Positions 47,445 to 58,362 are shown, numbered from the stretch's first letter. The stretch is 64,000 nucleotides of DNA from Sparassis latifolia (GCA_018466975.1 CM031552.1:1240001-1304000), one strand, 5' to 3'. The notes: generated by a model not told the origin, from the letters alone. Translations and numbers: made by a program.

Positions 47445-48035
47445 CCTACAACCGTGACTGAGCGGAGTTCCCCGGATAGCCGAATCTCCACCCATCTTGA
47501 GTCGATCGCCCCAAATGCATCTGGAGACTTTGGGTCAGGTTGTCACACTTGGTCACGGGTGGGTCACGTTCGCGCGCTCACTGAGCATTGCAGCGCTGTA
47601 CGAAGATCTGTCACGATGGCGCTTGCTTGGGTACTTATGCCTTATATTTGTTCCTTCTAGCGGCGTATCTAAGTTCGCAGAATCTGATTGGGCCCTGACA
47701 TGACACTGTGAGGCTTTCTGCTATTCTTGTGCTCAAGCCAATTTTCCAGAACTCGAAGAGACAGATGTGATTGCGCGCCGCTCCGTCTGCAGTTCCCCGA
47801 TCACCCATAATGAAAATGTCCAGGAGGCCCAAATTCCAAGCAATTCAAGAATAACTACTTCATGGCGTCTTGTCATGGAAGCCTCTGTCAGCATGCTTCC
47901 AGAAGGTGGAGAAGGCGCCCTTGCAGCCTGTGCAGGCCACGCATGTCCTTGCAGAGTCTTATAACGTACAGTGTGCCGTTGGTGGGAATTACACAACGAT
48001 CCTCTTTGCTGCAGCCCATCCTTTTCACCACAACA
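47445..48035. promoter_or_regulatory. 5' region of the alpha/beta-hydrolase gene
   Basis: This DNA lies between the MITE and the hydrolase ATG. In-frame Met codons upstream (47862) are out of keeping with the family, so I treat this stretch as promoter and leader. No clear TATA box. Confidence 0.4.
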
Positions 48036-49343
48036 ATGCCCTTTGCCTTTCGCCACCAGCCTCTTCGCTCTATCTATCTCGTTGGGAACATTCTCATCCT
48101 CCTCCTCATCCGATTGCCCTTATGGACTCTCGCCAATCTGATCCCTTCCTGGCGCCCCCGACCCTCCTGGAGTCTGGGAAGGGTGCTCATCGTCTCTGGA
48201 TATCGCGCCTTCTTGGACATCATGTACAGCACCACTCTCATGGGGTCTGAATCTCTCGAGAAAGCTGCATTGTCTGCGCAGTCTCTGAGATTCGTTTGGG
48301 TTGAGGCTGCACCCGATTTTGTGTTGGGTGAGATACGCGAAATTGCAGACGCGAACAGCATTGAGGCTTGTAGGACTGGCGGTTTCTGGTATGGTCCCAC
48401 AGCGTCGGGTGAGGCAGGACGGAAGGCGTCACCTGGCGAGAAAGTCATCTATCACCTGCACGGTAAGCGTTGGCATCTGCGTGGTGACAATTCTGTTGCT
48501 GATGTTATATTATGTCGTTCAGGTGGCGGCTATGTCGCAAGCATACCACTGTTTTTGTACCTTGGGCTATGAAAGTGGCTAAAGCTCGTTCTACAGATGG
48601 GCTCAGCGCATCCGTCAAATTTGTCCATGATAACGTGCTTCAAGGGCTTCCTGGAGTTCTTTCCCCACAACCCTCGCATCTTCACCGTCGAATATCAGAT
48701 ATCATCAGCCCCTCCCTTCAGCGCATCGAACCCATTCCCAGCTGCATTAATCGATGCAGTCGCAGGTTATCGATATCTGGTTGAAACACTTGGATTCTTG
48801 CCCTCCAATGTCATCATTAGCGGTGATTCTGCAGGAGGTCATCTCGCCTTCGTCCTCGCACGCTATCTCGCCATACACGAGCTACCCAACCTACCTGTTC
48901 CTGGAGGACTGCTCCTCCTTTCTCCGACAGTTGACTGGGCTGTCACTCACGTGGGACCCAATTCCTCTATGCGGAAGAATACTCGTTCAGACTTCGTTCA
49001 CGCCATCTTTACGAGCGAGTATTCGAAGAATGCCCTCCTGGGAACTCTGCCTTCTTCTTCCGCTGCCACCAGTCCCTGGATTTCCCCGGCATCACTCCAG
49101 CTGAAGGTGACACCGGGTATGTATGCTGGGCTTCCGAAGACATGCATTGTAGCTGGTGGCGCCGAGATGACCCTCGATCTGATGCGCACGCTTAGAGATA
49201 GAATGCAGGAGGACATGGGCACACGCGATGTCACGTATATTGAAACGCCGGATGCAACACATGATTTTTTCACTGCTTCTTGGCATGAGCCTGAACGAAC
49301 CAACACACTTCGAGAGGTTGCCGACTGGGTCGGAAGCTTGTGA
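48036..49343 (+). CDS. Alpha/beta-hydrolase (hormone-sensitive-lipase/esterase type), membrane-anchored
   Basis: This carboxylester hydrolase of about 395 residues belongs to the HSL-like (hydrolase fold 3) group. The ATG at 48036 (MPFAFRHQPLRSIYLVGNIL) opens an N-terminal hydrophobic anchor (IYLVGNILILLLIRLPLW), placing it at the ER or another membrane. The oxyanion-hole motif is HLHGGGYV. Exon 1 ends within it, and the next intron has a GC donor (GCAAGC ... CTACAG) joining YV to MGSAHPSNLSM. The nucleophile elbow is GDSAGGH. The acid is expected in the DVTYIETPD region and the His is in DATHDF; stop at 49341-49343. A broken paralogue at 34325-34800 has GTAAGT at the same donor, supporting this splice. 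Such enzymes deacetylate sterols or short acyl esters. A link to the nearby terpene synthase is possible, not shown. Confidence 0.85.
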
Positions 49344-50263
49344 GTTTGACCAGCCTTCCATTTTTAAACAAAGACGTTCTCTAATAGGGTTCTATTCCAT
49401 TTACAGAGCTTGAGTCGAAGTCCACAAGCCTCAGCAATGCTGTCGTCCATGTTCATTTCTTGTCTGATGTGGTGACTTACTATTATTCGTATGCTGTCAG
49501 TTGCGGTGATGTTCATCCAAGTTGTTGCTCATGGTTGTCCTCTCGATATGCGTGATTCGTCCCCGTTAATCTGAAAAGCGCTTTTCGTTATTCGCATATA
49601 CTTTTTCGTATGGTCTATGAATATTATTACCTTCGCAGAGATGTTTGTTTTATTCCAATGCATTTATTTTGCCTTATTTGAGTGTTGCGACCCCCTGGCT
49701 CAAGTAGTTGAGATCTGAGAGGTGGCGACTTCAACATGACCTGGAGATGTTTCCTACCCGAGTTCACATCGTTATGTAGCCTCCTACTCAAGAACTCTTC
49801 CACAGGCGGCCTCTTTCTTGGCATGCGTTTGCGACTACCCGTTATAAAGCATTTGAGGAGATGAGAGAAATGGTGCCATTAGCTTCTTCCCTAGTTTTGG
49901 GAGTGTTCCATTTCGCACGACACAGAGCGGTCTCGGGTACAGATTAGTACCAATATTCATGGCACTCCGCATATGACGGTCACTTTGTATGGCGGGCCCT
50001 ACTCATTGAGGACTTTCCTCAATGCACAAATTACGTGTGTTCGTAACTTCTGGCAAAGGGTACGACCATCCTAGTAGACCTTCTCAGGATCCAAATTAGA
50101 CTTATCCGTCATGCGGAGCCCAAAGGAACAGATTGCAAAATCATGCTACGTAGTATTAAAAAATCTACGGAGCCCGTATCATCAAGTTTCAATGCGCTGC
50201 CATTCTAAAAAGCATCCAGAAACAAGAACACAGTCCGATAACAATGACAGCGGAACGATGACA
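49344..50263. other. Non-coding stretch
   Basis: No supported gene, repeat or RNA was found between the hydrolase stop and the membrane-protein remnant. Confidence 0.45.
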
Positions 50264-50760
50264 TCAAGCGAGGCCCTCTCCTGGTGCGAACTTCACCTGC
50301 GATTCTACGGACTGATTGAAACCACCGGAAATCTTGAACTCCTGCAGAGCATAGTCGCCCAGGACCGACTGGGTGTCTTCAGTAGAGACCACGTCGCAAA
50401 TGGTGGAGATTTGAATCGCGCTGCCAGTTACACCGTGAGCGCTGCGCAACCGCTCACTGAAGGTCATCTGGCCGGTGGTGTTCAGGAATATCTTATACAT
50501 GGAGGGCAGACCATGTGTGAGGCCGAGCCCAACACGTACAATGATTAGGAGTGGAGTCATAACCTATAAGCCCTCAAAAGATGAGAAATATTATGACAAG
50601 GATGGAAAACAATTCGTACCGCGAGCTGCGTGGATATATCCATGCCGGTCAGTGCCAATGGACTGCCGACGAGGTACAAGATGAGCATGACTAAGGTGAT
50701 GGCAGCAAACAACGCCCCGGAATCGACTATGGTGAATATGCACTTCAGGGTACCTCCTAT
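50264..50760 (-). pseudogene. 3' remnant of a multi-pass membrane protein gene
   Basis: Reading leftward from about 50745, one exon gives CIFTIVDSGALFAAITLVML, then LILYLVGSPLALTGMDISTQ. An intron follows, and a last exon gives TPLLIIVRVGLGLTHGLPS with a soluble tail ending APGEGLA, stop at 50266-50264. The final helix (LLIIVRVGLG) and the preceding helix with a Gly-Met-Asp loop are typical of the C-terminus of a large basidiomycete family of uncharacterised seven-helix proteins. The first five or so helices are missing: homology stops at about 50755, where the transposon-like DNA begins. I read this as a gene cut by insertion of the KDZ element. Confidence 0.65.
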
Positions 50761-50765
50761 CCCTA

Positions 50766-50809
50766 GCTCTTAGCCTCAATATAATCTACTGTTTGTTGTG
50801 GCTAAGAGC
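50766..50809. repeat. Hairpin at the presumed left end of the KDZ element
   Basis: GCTCTTAGCC (50766-50775) is repeated inverted as GGCTAAGAGC (50800-50809), separated by 24 bp. It sits exactly where the homology of the interrupted membrane-protein gene ends, so it may be part of the transposon terminus. The assignment is inference. Confidence 0.45.
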
Positions 50810-51206
50810 CTCCCAGGGGGTGGTCTGCCCATGGGATTAGTGCATGGCCCACTGGTCCTGTGGGACATCTCACAGCTGAGGAGGTCCTGAAGTGGGAGCT
50901 ACTTGAGGGTACTATCTGAAAGGGCCCATGGGCTCTATATCTTTCCTGTTGTCTAGGTTCTCCCATGGACCTCCCTTGCATTATTACTGGTTAAAGGGTA
51001 TCAGGGGGGATTCTGGACCTCCTATAGTCTGGTATTTTTCAATTCCTAGCTTATACCTTATTGTACTGTAGGTCTTATGCTACTTGTCTTCTTCTTACTG
51101 TGCATTCTAGAGCTATATTTGTGCAGCTGTGAATGCAAATTCAGAATTTTACACATATATATTTGCATCTAATTGTGGTATATAGGTCTCTTCTCACATC
51201 TGCATG
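50810..51206. other. Left subterminal DNA of the KDZ element
   Basis: This AT-rich sequence is without reading frames of interest. It contains several GGACCTCC/CCCATGG-like words that echo the 53-bp repeat. No gene. Confidence 0.4.
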
Positions 51207-51596
51207 ACTTGTTGGAGTAGGTGTCATCACAGGCCTATTAGAACAACTTATTGGAGTAGGTGTCATTGCAGGTCTGCTTGAATGACTTGTTAGAGTAGGT
51301 GTCATCGCAAGGCTCTTTGAACGACTTGTTGAAGTAGGTGTCATCGCAGGTCTGCTAGAACAACTTGTTGGAGTAGGTGTCATTGCAGGTCTGCTTGAAT
51401 GACTTGTTGGAGTAGGTGTCATCGCAAGGCTCTTTGAACGACTTGTTGAAGTAGGTGTCATCACAGGTCTGCTAGAATGACTTGTTAGAGTAGGTGTCAT
51501 TGCAGGTCTGCCTGAACGACTTGTTGGAGTAGATGTCATCGCAGGCCTATTAGAACAACTTGTTGGAGTACATGTCATTACACGTCTGCTTGAACA
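51207..51596. repeat. 39-bp minisatellite, ten units
   Basis: Ten head-to-tail units of exactly 39 bp start at 51207, 51246, 51285 and so on. Each begins ACTTGTTGGAGTAGGTGTCA, then a T(C/T)(G/A)CAGGTCTGCTTGAA-like half. Because 39 is a multiple of three, the minus strand shows a 152-codon open frame with a 13-residue repeat (MTPTPTSHSS-type). I take that as a by-product of the repeat, not a gene. Confidence 0.92.
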
Positions 51597-51876
51597 CATT
51601 GTTTGTCAATGCAGGAACAAAGCATTAATATCTGTATTTATAGTTATCTTATAATTAATTAGATATCAGTGCAAAAGATGCTATATCATACAGAAGTTGC
51701 CCTCATTGCCTACTATTAATTTTACATTATCATATATCGAAATCCATTTGTACGTATAGTGCTCACCATGTACTACTTATCACTGATGCATCTCGTATTA
51801 ATGTAGTGCATCTTCTGTCTTACATGCAATGAATCTATGATCATGTATCAGATGAACCTTCTATGTTATATATATT
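51597..51876. other. AT-rich spacer between two tandem arrays
   Basis: No gene or further repeat was recognised between the 39-bp and 53-bp arrays. Confidence 0.4.
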
Positions 51877-52362
51877 GGACCTCCTGTCTGACAGAGCATG
51901 GACTTCCCAAGGTCTGTACAGAGTGAGACGGACCTCCCACCTCATATAGAATGGACATCCCTAGGGCCCTACTGGGTGAGACAGACCTCTGGCCTCATCT
52001 CAAATGGACATCCCAAGGTCTGTACAGAGTGAGACGGACCTCCGCCTCATATCAAATGGACTTCCCAAGGTCAGTACTAGGTGAGAGGGACCTCCCGCCT
52101 CATATCAAATGGATATCCCAAGGTCGCTGCTGAGTGAGACGGACCTCCCGCCTCATATGGAATGGACATCACAAGGTCTCTACTGGGTGAGACGGACCTC
52201 CCGCCTCATATGGAATGGACATCACAAGGTCTCTACTGGGTGAGACGGACCTCCCGCCTCATATGGAATGGACATCACAAGGTCTCTACTGGGTGAGACG
52301 GACCTCCCGCCTCATATGGAATGGACATCCCAAGGTCTGCACTTGGTAAGATGGACCTAGTT
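51877..52362. repeat. 53-bp tandem repeat array, left, forward orientation
   Basis: Nine full units start at 51877, 51930, 51983, 52036, 52088, 52141, 52194, 52247 and 52300, with a partial one from 52353. Each opens GGACCTCCCGCCTCATAT, then AAATGGACATC(C/A)CAAGGTC and TACTGGGTGAGAC. The units at 52141, 52194 and 52247 are identical, showing recent expansion. The same unit occurs in reverse complement at 63556-64000. Confidence 0.93.
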
Positions 52363-52405
52363 AGTAGCAACATATTTAGAAAAGTACAAGTGTGATGTAT
52401 TTGGA

Positions 52406-55400
52406 CTAAACTATCAAAAGAGCTCGCTTGCGAGGAGTGTACCTACTAGGAGAGACTGGTAAGAGTTTAGTATCATCCACAATACTACTGTCCAGCAGAA
52501 GTGTATCAAGATCAGGGTTAGCTAAGAGCTCATGATATGCATCATTAAAGGCCACCACCTCTGCTGCATCCACCAACTCTCCATTATCTTCAGAATCAGT
52601 AGGTGGATCAAAGCTTACCCGTTCCTCATCATCATCCTGATTCTCACCTGGATTATATTGTGCCATCAAGCTCTCATCCTTATCCCACTTGCCTGTCACC
52701 TGATATACAGCAGCATCTCTCAGCTCCTGCTCTGAAGGGCCCCATGATGAACTCATAGGGGTCAAACAGAGAATCGCACGGACTTGAGACTGCCAAGTCA
52801 CACATAAGCGAGATAAACGATCACGACGGCGATGAAGAAGATAGAGAAGGTCAATGTCATTATCTATTCAGACATCAGAACTGTAGAAGCATAAGAATAA
52901 CAACAACATACCTGCATCGACACAGGCCTTCTGCAGGGTCAACCACTCCTCTTGAAACCATTCTTGCAATGCACAACGCTCTCGTTGCAATCGGCTCTCC
53001 TCCTCAATACAACGATCTAAGAGCAAACACATCTTGATACCCTCACGCACCATTTCATCTCCGAGCCATCGAGGAACTGCATCAGTGTCCGCATCATCAT
53101 CCAGCCCAACATCCTGCCAAATGTCGTCATCAACGTCAAGCTTGAAGAGGCCATTGCTCTGAATGGGAGGTGGTACAATAGCAAACCGCGGAGCCTTGCG
53201 CTGTCGAATTAACATTGACATCTGCATACATAAATCATTGTACATCTTCGCGAGCTTCAGAATACCGGGTTCACGACGCTTGATGGATGACTCAGCATGT
53301 GTGCTAAGCTTGTTGTCTACAAGCTCAAAGGCATCAACAACGAAGCCTAAAAGAAAGAAAGAGACATACTGTTGATTGTCTGGCGATACAAACGCTCGAG
53401 ACGTTCGAGTTCGAACTTGCGCTGATGAAGGTGATCACGGATCCGATGCTTGATGGCATGCGCATTCATTCGGATCCTCAGGAAAACATTGCGTGCGAGT
53501 CGCACGAGCTGCGCACGTTCACCTATGCCAAGCGCTGCTTTCTTGCGTTCCAGAGCGGAAGCGATCCGTGCACTCTTTGACCTGGCATCAACGAGCTGCA
53601 AGTCTATTTCTTGGGTGTCGAGGACATCATTGTCAGCCAGAAGTTTGAGTTCGAGATCACGGATGTTCTCCTGGTAGGCAACAAGTGTCTTCTGCAGTGC
53701 AAGCACCGTTTCAATAGCGCGCTTGCCCTTGTCGCGCGAACGACCTGTTACATGTAGTTAGCCACTCAGAACAACCGCAGAGAAGTCATAATGCACGCGG
53801 TGCTGGTTTCATCTGTTCTTCAACCTGTGCTACCCACTCAGCCCATAAGACATCTTCCTCGATGCCAAGCGTTTGAAGTGCATCAATGGCAGCACACTTC
53901 TTCGACTGGCATACACTTCACTTCCTGAAAAGCCAATGCCCAAGCCCGGACATCGACTCTTCATCAAGATGTTTGACCTGCGTGTCGAGAACGAAAAGAC
54001 GCTGATGGTACTGACAACGTCCGTCAGAAGACAAAATTCATCAAAGTAGAAAAATGAGGACTCACTCTGGACACCCGTAACGATGGGATGAGCTTCCGAA
54101 TCGCACTCCAGAACCTCTCGCAGCTCTCGCCATCCGTCAACCCAAACCCGATTCCCTTCTGTGGATGATATATCAGCTGGCATGGCCACTGGTGCCCATA
54201 TGCATGGAATATTGATATCGCGAACGTGATGCGGTCGATGACATTGTGGAGAAAGCCAAATTTGATGCAGCTTCGGTGGAGTTGACAGCCGATATCTTAC
54301 AGTATGCCGACAGTCATGGAAGCAGGGAGATTGTCGAAGAGTCGGCGGATAAGCGTAAGGGCGTAGTACTGCTTCTCGCCCGCAGAGGTCATGTTGACCA
54401 ACCAAAGCACACGGTCATGATGGCACAGCAGCGCCATGAGACCCATGTCAGCGAAGAGTTGCATACTTGCCTTCTGACGTTTCTCATCTGCTGCTAGGAA
54501 AGACTCGTGGCAGCCATCGAGAACTGATCTTGGCAGCTTGAGACCAGGCTCATACTCGTCCTCCTCCTCCACTGTGGGTTGTGTATGATGTGGCCTGTTG
54601 TCCGAACTGGGTCGAAGGCTCTCGACGTATGACTCCATGTCCTTGACATCCGACTCAGGCACAAAAACAGACTCTCGCGCATGACGAGGATCATCGCGCC
54701 CACCTCCCTGGCCCTTCCTCCGCTTCTGCGTAAAGCATGCATCAATGCAGATGATGATATCAGGTCTGATGTTGACGAATGTTAGTTTGATAGACATGGA
54801 AGCATTAACAAATAATACTCACATGCCATCCTCACTACTGCATGTCGTTCCGCCGAAGCACAGAGGACAACGAGCGCGTAGATACTCGCTCGGTCTCTCG
54901 CCATGAGATGCACCGCTGGAAGGAGTCCCTTCCGGTTGCTGCACATTTTTGGGATCAGGTTCGATCCCCTCTTCCGCATCATTAGACACTTGGAAAGCGG
55001 GGAGCCCTGCTGGGTTTCAAGTCAGTTTTACCTCGCAGATGGGGAGGTCTAGCAGATACTCACGTTCGGCCCACTCGGCGGCAGGGGGAGTTGAAGCGTC
55101 ACACAGCGGGGGAGGCCGTGCTCATTCCAGAATGCTTTGAACGTGCCGATCAGTGGTGTTGACGAGATTCGAATACTAGAGGAGGGCATTGCCGAAGCGC
55201 CGATGTAACGAGTCCTAAAATGTCTGAATGAGTGCATGAATGTTCACGTAGGGCAAAATACATACCCGTGTAGTCAGTTTGTATCCGCGTTCACCAAGGA
55301 AGTACTCCAGCGTGGCGCAGAAGAATGTTGTGTTAGGCGGCAGCCACACGAAAAGTTCTTGAACAAACTTGAGCAGGGAGAGGTCGACCGCCAAAGTCGG

Positions 55401-55976
55401 AGCTTGAGGGGCACATGGGAAAAGGCCGCGAGACAGAAGTTGAAGGGCAGCGGGCGAGCACTGGCAAACGTGGATGGTGATATGTCGTAGACCTAAAACG
55501 AGGCCATGTGAGTGCCTGAGGGTTGCGACGAAACAGAAGAAAAAAAATTGCTACTTACGTTCAAAGTATACACAGACGACTTGAAGAGTTCGCACGTGCT
55601 CGCCACCGCAAGTGCATGTCTTCTCCTGGTTAACGGATTCATGCAAATAGTCCGATCATTGAAGGAGCTCCATATGGGGGTGCAGTAATGATGGGATGAC
55701 CTCTGTTGCCCACCTCTTCCACTGCCGCGCCTTCTTCTGCCGATCTCGCCCGGATCGAACACCTGGATCCTCTTCGACGTAAGAGGTATACAGCCCGTCA
55801 AAAGTGGCAGCCTCGGGAGGGTCAGGGATGGATGCAAAGTTGGTGAGGAGCGTGAATGGGTCATCAGAGTGGGGTGCTCGTTGTAGAGGGCATGAAGATC
55901 GAATTTCAGGACCTTCTGCGCGACCCCAGGATGGATCTGACTGCGTGAAGTTGAGGCGTCCAGGAAGTGTCACCAA
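52406..55976 (-). pseudogene. KDZ transposase with three nonsense codons
   Basis: This Kyakuja-Dileera-Zisupton (KDZ) DDE-type transposase has its 5' end near 55976 (uncertain). In order: ARQWKRWATEVIPSLLHPHM; a Cys cluster (TCTCGG); CQCSPAALQLLSRGLFPCAP (CxC-type domain); FVQELFVWLPPNTTFFCATL; DSLHRRFGNALL; SEYLRARCPLCFGG; the first catalytic Asp in IICIDACFTQKRR; YDIGCQLHRSC; FAISIFHAYGHQWPCQ; GLTDGESCERFWS; RYHQRLFVLDTQVKHLDE; a coiled-coil C-terminal part (RIRDHLHQRKFELERLERLY); FKLDVDDDIWQDVGLDDDAD; SSWGPSEQELRDAAVYQVTG; stop at 52406. In-frame TGA at 55658-55656, TAG at 55178-55176 (Trp expected) and TGA at 53920-53918 (Trp expected) break it. The fold motifs are otherwise well kept, so it died recently and would need a transposase from another copy. 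Confidence 0.88.
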
Positions 55977-56337
55977 TCACTCCAGCCCAGGCAGATGGAG
56001 ATGTTTTGTGCTGCGAGGTCGCCGCTTTCAGGAAACATCGGAAGGTTGAATCAGGTGGACGTGCGAGGGGGGTGTTTTCTGAGGGGATATCGAATGAGAG
56101 GAAGGCCGATCTGCCGATGAGCTCAACCATCGATAGTAAGCAGTTGGCCGGCGGAAAGACATAGGGATGGATTGGGCGATGAGCTGTGAACGCGAACAAT
56201 TCAGCGAGTGTCTGTGAGCTCGAAAACAGGGGGGATTACCTTGCTGAGTCTTCGCGCTCGGAATAGCCAATCGCGGCGAGTGACTACACTAGTTGAAGCC
56301 GTTTGGTGCCTGTAAGTGCGGGCTAGCATTCGCCAAG

Positions 56338-57009
56338 TTAGAACGGCATGTGCCCTGGAAACGAGATGGATTGTACGAGGTGTTTCAGCGCGGTCAAAAC
56401 ACGAACGTCAGAACTACGTATTGCGACATACCGGAAGATTTCGCGGGCAGCATACGCGATCTGTATGATGCCCTCAAGCAGGACATCCTGAGTTCGCACC
56501 AAAGGAGCAACGTCTGCCTCATCTGCAGCATCACCGTTCTTATGGCCATCGCTGTTAGCGCTAAGGCTCGGGCTGCCATCGCCGCTGGCCTGTTTCATTC
56601 CCTTGCTCTTCTTCGAGCTGGCCTTGGGCGGGTTTTTGAGAATGAATGTCGTCGGCTTGTAGCGTATGTCGACGCCAGTGCACTCGCCACACGCCTTGCA
56701 GTCATGGATGATCTCGTCGTTCTTGGTGATGATGAGATCCGTCTGGGGGGTCTTGCATGACTTGCACAGCACGAACTTGTCGATGAACCCATCCAGAAGC
56801 TCGCGCAGCTCGGTTACATCATGCGCACCATTAACAATGTAGCCATCGTTCTTCTCGTCGAACGACGTCTGCGCGCCAACTTTGCAGGCGAAGAACTTGG
56901 TAGGGTACATGGGCAGTCGGCTTAGCACGCGGGCGACGTCAGACATGTTGGGTATGACAGTCTTGATGCCGTTGCCAGTGCCTTCTATCTTGGTCAACAG
57001 AAGAGACAT
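56338..57009 (-). pseudogene. Truncated eIF5-like gene inside the transposon
   Basis: This intronless frame of 223 codons has residues 1-130 matching translation initiation factor eIF5: LLLTKIEGTGNGIKTVIPNM, SDVARVLSRLPMYPTKFFA, GAQTSFDEKNDGYIVNGAHD, LLDGFIDKFVLCKSCKTP, LIITKNDEIIHDCKACGE, TTFILKNPPKASSKKSKGMK. The C4 zinc ribbon (CKSC ... CKAC) is complete. Missing are the first exon of eIF5 (the strand before the start Met, which holds the catalytic Arg region for GAP activity) and the whole C-terminal HEAT (W2) domain. From about residue 150 the sequence becomes unrelated (TALKHLVQSISFPGHMPF end). It can at most make a partial domain. It lies between the KDZ transposase and the Rho fragment, so it is probably a captured piece of a host gene. 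A recruited small protein is the alternative. Confidence 0.8.
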
Positions 57010-57873
57010 GCTGCAGAAGGAGAAAGGTCAGGCAAAGTAACATGAGGCAGAAAGGTGTCTGCGCACTGGGCCATGTGCCGGTGAAATGAGACTGAGCGCA
57101 GCTATTTGACGGAGACTGCATCGTGGATAACCGGTGGATGGTGGAGTGCTAGCAAACGGAGGAGTACTCGTACATACGAACTTGAAGCTTTGAAGGCTGT
57201 ACGACGTTTGAGAGCCTGCCAACAGGACTTCCCATTTTCGGACTTAGGACTTCCCACTACAAATTTCTTTCCACAATACCCCATCGATCTACTATCCTGC
57301 TGCTGCAGTGCGTATCGTCTCGTCCATCTCGTTCAGGCTGCAATCATTTCTATACCTCTCTGTGTTGTGTTCATCGCTCCATCGTGTCACGATGTATGTA
57401 CTTATCTTCATTTCCCATATCTTGTGTGCGCCTCATGGTTCTGTTTGCTCCTCTACCAGCCGCATCGTCCGATTTGCATGCAACGATGTGGGCCAGAGCA
57501 CATTGAGGACGTCCTCCTGCAGACACGGGCCCAGCGACGTGCCGGACACAAAGCCTTGCGGGGTCAACCTCTCGAAACTCATCATTCACCCATCCAGCCA
57601 CACCGCCAAACTGCTGAGAAAGCGAACGACGCGATGCATAGTTGCGGTCAGTACTGCATGTTATTTAGTATACATGGAGGGATCCAGAGAAGACGGTACG
57701 AGATGAGACAGAAGTGCGAGTCTGCCGGGAATGTAGAATAGTAGCTGAAACTGTGCAAGATACCGTACGTACATGTCATACTCATCATACTCGAGCATCC
57801 GTCCATGTATACACACTCAATTAACAAAAACTATCACTCCGTAAATCTACACCACCAGAACCAGGCACCGCAG
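57010..57873. repeat. Duplicated non-coding block, copy 1
   Basis: From 57104 to about 57605 the sequence matches 58334 to about 58995 in direct orientation, with many substitutions and a small internal expansion in the second copy. Shared runs include GGACTTCCCATTTTC, CATCGATCTACT, TCGTCCATCTCGTTCAG, TTTCCCATATCTTG and GATGTGGGCCAGA. No gene is evident on either strand. Confidence 0.75.
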
Positions 57874-58362
57874 CTAGCACACCACGCAGCAGCCACGCTC
57901 ATGGTGGGCGGCGGGGACGTGCACAGGGACGCCCTCGCGCATGTCATGGCATCGAACACGTCGTCGACGCCCTCAACTCGACCCACAGCACACTGCATTC
58001 TTTGTAGGCGGGCGCGCGGATATCCGGGGCGACGCGCTCGGCATCAGTGCACCAGACGAAGGCGGGGGAGGAAGCTTGGGGGAAGTCTGGGTGGGTTCGG
58101 CATTAGTAGGGTGGGAGGTAATGAGTGGCAAGTGGAGGGTAGACGGGCGAGGATGAGAGGGAGTGTGAGAGTGAGGTTGATGAAGAGGAGATGGACGTAC
58201 TTTCTGGTTGGCGGAAGTCGGATTTGCAGCCGACGAGGATGACGGGGATGGATGGAGCGCACTTCTTCTATCCACTGCGCGAGTCAACTAACCAGGGCGG
58301 GATAGTCAGAAAGCAAGGAGAGGGCCGAGTCGCACCTTGACGGAGACGTTGTCGAGGGAATC
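57874..58362 (-). pseudogene. Broken Rho-family GTPase fragment inside the transposon
   Basis: Reading leftward, DSLDNVSVK (58362-58336), then an intron-like gap, WIEEVR and APSIPVILVGCKSDFRQPE, match the switch-distal part of Rho GTPases (SPDSLDNV ... PVILVGCKxD), including the G4-type motif in Rho-like form. A later piece reads AERVAPDIRAPAYKECSV (G5 region), then EGVDDVFDAMTCA, and finally HERGCCVVC with stop at 57876-57874, the prenylation-type Cys tail. The reading frame changes between WIEEVR and APSIPV and again after KECS, so no protein can be made. The GTP-binding N-terminal half is absent. It looks like a second captured host gene fragment. Confidence 0.75.

Noticed and set aside
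51141..51599. 152-codon minus-strand frame with a 13-residue repeat
   Set aside because: It follows from a 39-bp tandem repeat whose unit is a multiple of three. It has no start context, family or splice partners.
51207..52362. Regular repeats that could be taken for a CRISPR array
   Set aside because: The units are contiguous without spacers, the genome is eukaryotic and no cas genes are present.
56293..56760. 155-codon plus-strand frame
   Set aside because: It lies antisense to the clearly conserved eIF5-like frame and has no family motif.
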